Shown here one piece after another: positions 1 through 8,589 of a DNA stretch of 64,000 bases. A model generated the notes under the pieces. It ran no database searches. It was not told where the DNA came from and was given only the letters and a program-made list of their open reading frames with translations. The stretch comes from Bryum argenteum. Its lineage: Eukaryota > Streptophyta > Bryopsida > Bryales > Bryaceae. The position numbers were made by a program, and so were the translations under genes. The stretch's first letter is position 1; each line of letters begins with the position of its first letter. Where the stretch lies: the NCBI GenBank assembly GCA_037043015.1, contig CM073325.1, positions 13,495,001 to 13,559,000 on the forward strand, read 5' to 3'.

Positions 1-531
1 ACTTCCACATCTTGGGCATTGTGGGATGCTCTTGAGCATCCCGCAACATTAGGTTGGAAAGAGTCCCGGTCCAAACTAGTCCCCGGAGAGAACTAGTGCC
101 GGATTCCGGGAGGATTTCCGGCAAAGTCCCGAATGGGGTGAGAAACAAGAGTGGAAGGGGACTAGTGGGAAGTTGGACAATGGATAAGGGCGGTTAGCTC
201 CGGGGGTGATTAGTAGCACCCTTGGGAGCTTGGACATGTGTGGAAGGCCGCCCCGTGCCACCAAGTGGCATGCCCATGTGTTGGTGGGACTTCCGGGTTG
301 GCATACCCATGTGTTGGTGGGAGTTCCGGGTAATGAGTACCGGATAATGAGTTATGGAGTCAAGGTGGGTTGGACACCTTGACTTAGAATGGTGCTAACA
401 TTGTATGTGTGGGGCACATGCAAGTGTTAGCAAAGTCGTGGCCGGTTGCTACCAACTAAGTGAGCTGTGATTCCGCTACCAAGTAAGGCTCACTAAGAAA
501 AAGAAGAGTTGGAGTAATTAGGGTCGCGACA
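1..531 (+). repeat. 5' LTR of D1 (family A, 3' portion only)
   Basis: This matches 6244-6772 almost base for base and ends with GGGTCGCGACA directly before the primer-binding site. Family-A LTRs in sense orientation start TGTCACATCC and end CGCGACA. The first roughly 990 bases lie upstream of the window. Confidence 0.93.
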
Positions 532-533
532 TT

Positions 534-548
534 TGGTATCAGAGCAGG
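534..548 (+). promoter_or_regulatory. Primer-binding site of D1 (initiator tRNA-Met)
   Basis: TGGTATCAGAGCAGG lies two bases after the LTR end. It is complementary to the 3' end of plant initiator tRNA-Met, the usual primer of chromoviruses, and fixes the element's orientation as plus. Confidence 0.93.
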
Positions 549-577
549 CTACGCAACGGGATCCAATCAAGAGTAGG

Positions 578-1690
578 ATGGCACCAGAGGCCGGAAGCTC
601 GCGATGTGGCCCGAAGACACGTAGTTAAGCCTTTGAGGCCGGGGTTGCCCCTCATGAGGAGTCTTCTTTAGGTCCATCGAATGTGCGGATGGAAATAAAA
701 GAGGAGCAAGGGGAAGCAAAAGAAGTTGCTAGTGGTGAGGAGGTCACTCACCATGAGGAGGAAGAAAATCCTCTAAGTCCCGTTCCCGGGAATCACGGCC
801 ACAAGCGGAAGGTACGAGATGAATGGTTCAATGAGCTTGTCAAAACTCTTCAAGTCTTGGAAGAAGAGATTAAGGAGCTCAAGGGAAGGGCATCATGCCC
901 TTCTTTCTGCAAGTTGTGGAAGATCAACTTGCCCTCTTCCTTCACGGGATTGGGCAAGGTAAACAAGGTCAAGGACTTCATTGTGGAACTTGAGCTCAAC
1001 TTTGAGGCCCAAAGAGCTCGTGAAGAGGACAAGATCAACATTACCGTGACCTTCTTGAAAGAGCATGCTCTTTTGTGGTGGACTTGTTACCGGGATGAGA
1101 ACGCGGCAGTGGTGAGCAACTTGACTTGGACCGGTTTCAAGGGGATCCTAAGTGATCGCTTCACCCCGGAGTACCAAGAGATTCGGGATGGCATGGCCCT
1201 TGTGCAATTGGAGCAAACGGGCACCTTTCATGCCTATGTGAAGGATTTCAATGCACATTTGAATGTGCTCCCGAAGTTAGATGAATTGGCCAAATAGGTC
1301 ATTTTCTTCAATGGACTCTAAGGTTGGGTGGAGCGGGCATTATTCAAGATGCCGAAATTGCCGGAGACTTGTGCCGAGTTGCTCAAGTTGGCAAAATCGA
1401 TTGGTGATGATGAAGGTCACCAAAAGGCCTCTAAAGAGAGGGCCTCAACCGGAAAGCAAGGCAAATTACTATCCAAGAGCCAACATAAGAAAAATGGTCG
1501 GCAAAAACTTTAGGGTGGTGAGAGTAGGCCTTTCAAGGATGGGAAGGACAAGTTTGCCAAGGACAAGCCCAAAGTGGGGACAAGTCCAAAATAAAAAGAG
1601 ACAAGTTACATTACTTGTTTGAATTGTGGTGAAGAGGACCACATGGCAATGCATTGCTCCAAACAAAAGGGGCAACCCACTCCTTCATAA
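578..1690 (+). pseudogene. D1 gag (broken)
   Basis: Remnant of the capsid/nucleocapsid polyprotein, starting at an ATG equivalent to the D2 gag start. The acidic N-terminus is followed by a retrotransposon-gag capsid domain around 850-1300 (the motif ALLWWT is visible) and a zinc knuckle near 1626-1665 reading CLNCGEEDHMAMHC (C-X2-C-X4-H-X4-C). Breaks include a TAG at 1295-1297, a stop near 1320, and frame changes before the knuckle. Protein similarity to the D2 gag is about 80% by eye, so it belongs to the same family but is not functional. Confidence 0.85.
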
Positions 1691-2144
1691 GTCCCGAAGC
1701 TTCGAAGAGGATGGGCTTGCATTTGAGTAAGCAAGCTCATTCAAGTGAGGTTTGCAAAAAGGCAAGCTCCACGAAACATGCCTTGTAGCTATAGAAGTGG
1801 AAGTGGAGTGTCAAAACTTCACCTTTGTGGAAAACTTCATTATAAGTGAGATGGATGGGATTGATCTCATCTTATGTAAGACTTCCTCTGATACCGATGA
1901 GGTAAAGATAATGAAGCGGCCATTGAGAGTGGTTGCCAACCCCGAAGGCAGGGAGATTGAGTTAGAGTTCACCAAGGCTCTCAACGTGTTAGGGAGTAGG
2001 ATCAACTTGGTGAACTTGGAGGAGTTAGAGGAAACCGGTTCTTGATAATGCTAAGGACCGATTTGGGAGTTGAAGGGAACAAGCCCGCTTCTAACTCCAC
2101 ACCTCCTAAGTGGATTTGGGAGGTCATCTAAGGCTTTGGTGATG
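1691..2144 (+). pseudogene. D1 protease remnant lacking the catalytic motif
   Basis: The segment corresponds to the C-terminal part of the aspartic protease in D2 (the region around MDGIDLIL). In D2 the active site LDTGATHSF lies between the zinc knuckle and this part. In D1 the sequence jumps from the knuckle directly to the bases after the active-site aspartate, so the catalytic residue is deleted. The remnant ends at the deletion junction at 2135-2144. It cannot encode a working protease. Confidence 0.8.
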
Positions 2145-2999
2145 CCTTTTGGGTTGTGCAACGCCCCATCAATGTTCACAATCCTCATGAATACGATATC
2201 CATCAAGAGATGGATGGGCTTGTCATTGTTACATTCATGACATATTGGTGATCTCCAAAACGGCGGAAGTGCATGCATAGCACCTTGCAATTGTGCTAAA
2301 AAAAAAAAAAAACTTAGGGACAATAAGTTACATGCAAATGGGGAGAAGAGTGAGTTTGGCTTGCTAGAGATGGAGATCTTGGGACACATTATGACGTGGC
2401 AAAGTGACAAACCGGACCACAAGAAGGTGAAAGCAATCAAGAAGGGGAGCCAACCCACTTCACAAAGGAAAGTGAGGTCATTGTTTGGGTTGGCCTATTA
2501 TTATGAGAGGTTCATAAAGAACTTCTCCAAGATTGTTAAGCCCATGTCCGGTTTGCTTAAGAAAAACTTGGCCTTGGATGGGACCGATTCATGTGTGCAA
2601 GCATTTGAAAAAAAAAAAAAACTCAAGGAGAAGCTCTCCTCCCCGCCGGTATTGAAGTTCCCGGAGTTTGATAAGCCTTTTGAGGTGCACACCGATGCAA
2701 GAGACTTTGCCATCGGGGGAATACTCACGCAAGAAGGAAGGCCAATTGCATTTGAGAGCAAGAAATTTGATGGCACTCAAATCAATTGGCCAACGCATGA
2801 AAAGGAGATGGTTGCCATGGTGCATTGTTTGAAGACATGGCAACATTACCTTGGTCTCTATGAGATCAAGGTATTCACCAATAATGTTTCATTGAAGTAC
2901 TTTGAAACATAAGCCTAAGTTACACCCAAGCAATTGAGGTGGCATGTTACCTTAGTGCTTATAAATGTGGAGTTGATTCACAAGCCGGGCCGAGTGAAT
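2135..2999 (+). pseudogene. D1 reverse transcriptase/RNase H remnant, RT N-half deleted
   Basis: The reading enters RT at MPFGLCNAPS, passes a damaged region where the catalytic FIDD box should be, then the RT connection (the FGLAYYYERF region) and RNase H (VHTDARDFAIGGIL and onward). All of RT upstream of MPFG, present in D2 at 32320-32743, is missing. The junction sits on the ten bases TTTGGTGATG that occur at both edges of the missing piece in D2. Poly-A runs at 2298-2312 and 2609-2621 add frameshifts. Confidence 0.82.
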
Positions 3000-4409
3000 G
3001 GGCGCCGGATGCACTAGGTTGGAAGGTGAACATAAGTCAAATACCACGCAAGTCTTGAGAGTGATGTATGCGGGAGAAGGTGATTTGGCAAAACGGATAA
3101 GGGAGGCGTATTTAAAAGACCCCGAGGCTCAAAAGTTCTTATGTGAACTTAAGTGTGGCATGAAGCGCAAAGGTATCCGGCTTCATCAATCTATGATCAA
3201 GTTAAAGCAAAATAGGGTGTGTATTCCAAAGGGCATGTGGAGGTTGAGTGTGCTCAAGGAGGAGCATGACAACCGCTTGGCCGGGCATAGGGGGGGGGGA
3301 GAAGTCCACCATATGTTTGGTTTCAAAGAGGTTCTATTGGCCCGAAATGAAGGAACACATTGCCCATTATGTGAAGACTTGTATCACTTGAATGTCAAGC
3401 CAACCGGGCGCCATATCAAAAGCACGTGGGTTTGTTACGGCCTTTGCCTATCCGGGATGGTCCATGGGAGTGTGTCTCCATGGATTTTATTACAAGCCTT
3501 CCGGAGTCACGAGGAAGTGACGCCATCTTTGTGGTGGTGGATAGCTTTTGTAAGTTGGCAAGGATGGAGCCAACAAAAGGGATGGTGACCGCTTTTGACA
3601 AGGTGGTGCTCCTTTTTCAGTGTTTGGTGCCGGCACCATGGGTTGCCGAAGACCAAAGTGAACAAAGTGATTACTTGGGTTTGGCGGTTGGTAGCCATAA
3701 TGCATTGAGGCATGGTGCTATGAGTCAATCGCCGCCCAAGGTGGCTTATGTGTGAAGCCACTTATGCCTAACAACCTAGCTTTTGAATGGATTGCAATCG
3801 GAGATGGAACAAAGCCAAGGTGCAAAAGACTTGGTAGCCAAGAGATAGCAACTTATTGAAAAGGACCAAGAAAACCTAGACAAGGCCCGAAGAGATATGT
3901 GAAACAAGTTAACAAAGGGCGGCGCCATGAGGAGTATGAGGAGGGCTAAAAGGTGTAGAAGAATGTGAAAAATCTCACCTTACCGGATGGCTTGACTCCC
4001 ATATCCATGGCAAAGTATGTGAGTCCATTTGTCATTGCAAAACGGTTGTTTGAGGATGTGTATAAGTTGGACTTACCACCGGAGACCATGATTCATCCCA
4101 CCTTCCATGTCTCATTGCTCAAGCTATATCACAAAGATAAGGTGAGGCCGGAACGCAAGCAAGTGTAACGGCCTCCACCTGAACTACTTGGTGATCACTT
4201 GGAGTTTGGAGTGAAAGGCATTATGAACTGCTGGATCACCAAGAAAAAGGGCAAATAATACATAGTGAAGAGGCGGGGGTACCATGAGAAGGAAGCAACA
4301 TGGGTTGAGGCCAAAGTCCATGGCCAATGCAAAGGGGATGGTGGAAAGGTATGAAAGCCAACGGAGATCCAAGACACCGAGAAAGCATTGATGAGGACAT
4401 CAACCTTTG
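2998..4409 (+). pseudogene. D1 integrase and chromodomain remnant
   Basis: The integrase zinc-binding region begins around 3060-3400 and is followed by the core (GPWECVSMDFITSLPES near 3465) in several frames. A large part of the core that D2 keeps (the DRDPKF and NGQTERVN-type motifs) is absent after about 3660. The C-terminal region resumes near 3880 with the piece around HPTFHVSLLK and a chromodomain-like end near 4190-4290 that carries a TAA. Too many stops and deletions remain for activity. The order (RNase H, integrase, chromodomain) is what identifies the family. Confidence 0.8.
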
Positions 4410-5242
4410 AAGTGGGGGTGAATCACCACACTTGTGTACACTTGGCCTAAGTTTTGTCTAGCATTTGGTGCAAATGGTGCAAATGACACATGTTGTAATA
4501 CTTGGTTGACAATTAAGTTGCTGGCAAGTTCCTTGATTGCATGTTGGAAGTGAGATGAGTCCTAATCTCATTTTGGATTGCTAGGTTGGTTAGAAGAGGT
4601 TGAAGGATACGCAAAGCCAATACTTGGAATGCTGCAAAACAGGGACCTTGGCTTGGGAGTTGTGAGTGGGTGAACCCCCACAACTCTTAAGCTTAGGACT
4701 TGCTCGGGCGGGAGCAAGGTAGTAGTGGCGGGCTCATAAAAGTGCCCTTTGCGGGTTGACCATCGTCAACGCATGGCTTGATCACCCATGTCTCGGTAGA
4801 GTGAAGCAAAGGCTAGGTCGGGCGGGACTTAGCATTACCCCTAGGCGAGCAAAGTTCACCACTTGAGAGCCTAAGTGTTTGAAAAGAGGGCTTGGTGTTG
4901 CGACCAAGAAAGTGTTGGTTAGCCTTGAATTCAATCCTAAGTCATGTGAGTATGATGGGCTAGTTGAGCCTAACTTGGGGCCATTGGGGGCATTCCAAGT
5001 GAGTCTCAAAGTGGATAGGTCTAGTTTATGTGGGTCCTTCCAAGGAAAGTCCTTGGGTAGAAAGGACCTTAGACCTATCGGGTGCCACCTTTGAGACTTA
5101 GCCATTTTTCAAGTAATAGGATGCTTGGAGCATTGCGGGGCTAGCTACCCTGGAACGCAGTGCAAGTGCCAAGGAGGCGGCTACCTCAAGAACTTGGTAC
5201 TCCCGACAAGAGAGATTGTCGAGGAGGGCATCGACGCTGTTT
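4410..5242 (+). other. D1 3' noncoding tail
   Basis: About 830 bases between the end of the polyprotein and the purine tract have no supported ORF. The same tail, about equally long, occurs in D2 at 29065-29893 on the other strand, so it is a family character. It is conserved well enough to be aligned by eye, for example around TTGGTGTTGCGACCAAGA at 4889. Confidence 0.7.
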
Positions 5243-5254
5243 GGTGGGGGTGAG
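5243..5254 (+). promoter_or_regulatory. Polypurine tract of D1
   Basis: GGTGGGGGTGAG directly precedes the TGTCACATCC start of the 3' LTR. The same tract is present in reverse complement next to the 3' LTR of D2 (29053-29064). Confidence 0.8.
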
Positions 5255-6772
5255 TGTCACATCCCTTTCCAAAGGATGCCCGAACACCGTGGTGAGCCGA
5301 GAGGACCCCGGGAGTGACGCCCCGGGCTTGGCAAGAGACAAGGTGAGGTGACCAAGGGGAGTCCCGAGCAAACAGCACGCAATGGCGTCGTGCTCGGGAC
5401 GAACTTGGTGGCGTGGTTTACATGGTTGGAAACCTTGTTTGAGCACGCATCCATGGGTCCAAAGAACGCGCAATTTGGAGTTGTGAGTCATGAGATATGG
5501 CTCTCCAAAGTTGGAGCGCGTTCCGGGACACTCCGGGACTCGGGAGTGTTGCCTTTCGGGACTCAAAATGTCGTCCCTCATGGATGGCGGCATGTTGCAT
5601 GTCTTTGGAAAGCTCTGGACAAGAGCTTTCCAAAATGCTAAGGCTCGTGAGGAGCAAAGCAATGCTTTGGGAGATATGGCTCTCCAAAGCATCGGGACTT
5701 CGGGACTCCGGGACTGCTGCCTCCCGGGACTCCCGAATGTTCAGAGGAGCATAGCTCCCACATGGAAGCTCCGATTGGGACAAGTGAGGACTCCATCGAC
5801 ATCTACTCGAAGAGTAGATGTCGAAAATGGGCTCGCACGTCTCATTTGGATAACTGAGCTACAAGTTAGCCCGAGAAGAAGATACGGCCCGTTTTTGAGA
5901 CTAAGGCAAAAACGGGTGGTCTTCCAAAACAAAAGTGTGTCACGGAAGGCCCCTCAACACAAGAGGGGGGGGCCTACCGAAGACTCAGAGAGTACTATGA
6001 GGAGGGGTGGTCTCCTCCTCACTTGCACATGGTGCCTTGAGGAGCCGGGGGTGGCTCTAAGGGGTGAGGCTTGAGATGGGGCCTCACTCCCGCACCTTGT
6101 GGAAAGTAGAGAGTGCTTTGGAGCATCTCTAAACATGGGGTAGGGAAGTGTCCCTCTTCAAGTTAGTCCCGTGATAAGTAGTGCGGTTCCCGGGAGTGAC
6201 CGGGAATGGCTCAAGAAGGTGAGGCATGGAAATGAAGCCTCACTTCCACATCTTGGGCATTGTGGGATGCTCTTGAGCATCCCGCAACATTAGGTTGGAA
6301 AGAGTCCCGGTCCAAACTAATCCCCGGAGAGAACTAGTGCCGGATTCCGGGAGGATTTCCGGCAAAGTCCCGAATGGGGTGAGAAACAAGAGTGGAAGGC
6401 GACTAGTGGGAAGTTGGACAATGGATAAGGGCGGTTAGCTCCGGGGGTGATTAGTAGCACCCTTGGGAGCTTGGACATTTGTGGAAGGCCGCCCCGTGCC
6501 ACCAAGTGGCATGCCCATGTGTTGGTGGGAGTTCCGGGTTGGCATACCCATGTGTTGGTGGGACTTCCGGGTAATGAGTACCGGATAATGAGTTATGGAG
6601 TCAAGGTGGGTTGGACACCTTGACTTAGATTGGTGCTAACATTGTATGTGTGGGGCACATGCAAGTGTTAGCAAAGTCGTGGCCGGTTGCTACCAACTAA
6701 GTGAGCTGTGATTCCGCTACCAAGTAAGGCTCACTAAGAAAAAGAAGAGTTGGAGTAATTAGGGTCGCGACA
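5255..6772 (+). repeat. 3' LTR of D1 (family A, 1518 bp)
   Basis: Runs from TGTCACATCC to GGTCGCGACA. It contains a series of perfect inverted repeats (5361-5400, 5604-5634, 5662-5692, 5797-5823, 5888-5916, 6264-6283) that recur in other family-A LTRs. It is followed by CAACA and then element C LTR sequence. Confidence 0.93.
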
Positions 6773-7042
6773 CAACAACCGGATGAGAACCCGGTGGACG
6801 GTATCACGGGAGAAGGGGCAGGACTCCCCGAGCAGGTTGAGGAGGTAGTACCTCACCCGGAGGCCCAAGTCAACGAAGTGGGAGATCCGGGCGAACAGAC
6901 TAGCGGGGATGAACTCGTGGCCCCTCAGGAACAGCAGGAGGAGCCCGTGGTCCCTCAGGAAGAAGTGGAAGTCCAACCCGTGCCCCCTCCATCGAAGTTG
7001 AAGGCACTCCGGGACAGGTGGAAGAGCCGGAGGACACAGTAA
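6773..7042 (+). pseudogene. C-terminal end of the LTR-encoded ORF of element C (5' LTR copy)
   Basis: An open frame of 90 codons ending KALRDRWKSRRTQ and TAA at 7040-7042. It corresponds to the end of the long ORF in the 3' LTR. It reads through the point where the 3' copy has a TAG at 21961, because two single-base differences (6899-6905) put GAA CAG ACT AGC in place of GAA CAG GAC TAG. It is rich in Glu, Pro and Gln. Everything upstream was separated by the D1 insertion. Confidence 0.75.
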
Positions 7043-8384
7043 AACCCGAGGTTTTACATCGACACTCGGGTCGATCAAAGAGGCAGATTCCCCTCCCCGC
7101 GAGTGGAAAGGCACTCCCAGGAGGAATACCCCGCCCCCAGACCCCTCGAGCCGCCCCACGCCGCCGGAAGAAGATATTAATTAGTAATTAGTTCGGTTAG
7201 AAGTAGTTAGAAATAGTAGATGTCTTTTTGGCCACTCACCAGGGAATCTCGGAGGCCCGGGAATTCCGGATCTGATAGGGTTTCCGGGAAATCCGGAACC
7301 CCCATGTACTTAGCGAAGGCTCTGCGGAGCACTTCGGGTCTTCTTTGTGATTTCCACAATTGTGAGTAAAGGTTGAACTTGCGTCCCATAAACTCGTACC
7401 CTTGTTGTATTTGTTGTGAGTCTGGGGATTCCGGGGTTGTGTGCATGTAAGTAAGGTCCGGGCTGGAGTGGGCACGGCGCGAGTCCCTTGCTGATTCGGT
7501 AGTCGCCATTTTAGCACTCGGTGAAGGAGTGTTGAAGGGGTAGTACGGTCGAGAGAAGTCCGAGTGAGAGAACCCGACTAGTCTCGAGAGCGTGTTTAGT
7601 CGATTAGTGAGAATTGCTACATCATCCGGAGTGGGCGAGACGCGTCGCACTGGCGAGTAAAGCCGCTCTAACCGTCAACCTCCCGGACGGGATATTCGGT
7701 TGAGGAGCTCCACCCCGAGGTGTCGCAGCCTTGGTTATTGACAAACCCTTCCCGGATCCGTTAGTGGGGACTTCACAGTCTAGTGGTGGGATGCCACTCA
7801 CCGAACTCCGAGTGGCAAGTAAAAACCCCCTTCTTGGATTAAGTAAGAGGAGAGAACCGGATTGTCACCGTGTGACCACACTGTTTGGGATGGAACCCGG
7901 AAAGTGGCAGTTGTAATAAGGGACTAACTCGAGGAGGAGTGAGGATAATAGAATGTACAAAGGTGAAACTCCGGTCACCTGGAACATCCGGTAGAGAGCG
8001 AAATTCCGCGCTTTTCCAAACTAATAGGAAGGATCCCTCCGAGGATTTACGGAGGTTAAACTAAATCACCCCTGGTTACTAGGTCCTAACCGGATGGGGT
8101 ACCATTTGAGCTGAAAGGGGAAACCGGATCAGCACCAAATAGGTCACCCTGGGGTTTTTGGGTCAAGGAAACAAAGACGTCTAAACCACCGAGCCTGCTG
8201 ACCCGGTGTACTCAGGTTGGGTTGGTCGTTGTAGCGTCAAACCGGTAGCCAAACCGGTCTTTATCTTGCTTTCACACTTCACAGAATCTCCGTGGAACGT
8301 TACCCGGAAGGTGGACCATTTTTCTAGGTTGTATAAGTAAAATTGGGCTATTTTTTGGTTTTTTCGGTTTGGTAACTCACGACA
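6773..8384 (+). repeat. 5' LTR of element C, 3' portion
   Basis: Direct repeat of 21832-23451, ending ACTCACGACA. It starts where D1 is inserted. It keeps the C-terminal end of the LTR-encoded ORF (6773-7042) without the TAG seen in the 3' copy. Most of it is nearly identical to the 3' copy; differences cluster at about 7450-7880. Confidence 0.92.
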
Positions 8385-8396
8385 TGAGTGAAACTT

Positions 8397-8413
8397 TGGC
8401 GCCGCTGGCGGGG
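8397..8413 (+). promoter_or_regulatory. Primer-binding site of element C (tRNA-Asp-like)
   Basis: TGGCGCCGCTGGCGGGG lies twelve bases after the LTR end. It resembles the tRNA-Asp primer site used by Athila/Tat elements (TGGCGCCGTTGCCGGGG), with two differences. The spacing from the LTR is longer than usual, so the exact primer is an inference. Confidence 0.7.
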
Positions 8414-8589
8414 ATTCTAAAGCTGTGAAGCCAAGAACTCTCCGGTGGGACGCTGAGTTTTTCTTTTTTGTAGATCCGGTGGATGCTGCGGGAGATCGGA
8501 ATGCTGGTGAGCTCGTCAGGACGAAGTCGCAAGTGTGAGTCGGACTGAACGAGGGAGAGGCCTGCTGAGGAATACCAGCAAGTTGCTTC

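Larger units (their letters stand above)
1..6772 (+). mobile_element. Chromovirus (Ty3/gypsy) D1, decayed, inserted in the 5' LTR of element C
   Basis: A Ty3/gypsy chromovirus reading on the plus strand. It comprises a partial 5' LTR (1-531, cut by the window edge), a tRNA-iMet primer site, remnants of gag, protease, RT/RNase H, integrase and chromodomain, an 845-bp noncoding tail, a purine tract and a full 3' LTR (5255-6772). Right of 6772 the sequence resumes inside an LTR of element C, at the base equivalent to 21832, so D1 sits in C's 5' LTR; its left edge and left target duplication lie outside the window. The 531 overlapping LTR bases differ by about six substitutions by eye. Internally it is heavily broken, with two internal deletions and many stops compared with D2. 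Confidence 0.92.

Noticed and set aside
534..548. tRNA gene fragment at the LTR edge
   Set aside because: Only the short complement of a tRNA 3' end is present, in the primer-site position; there is no cloverleaf.
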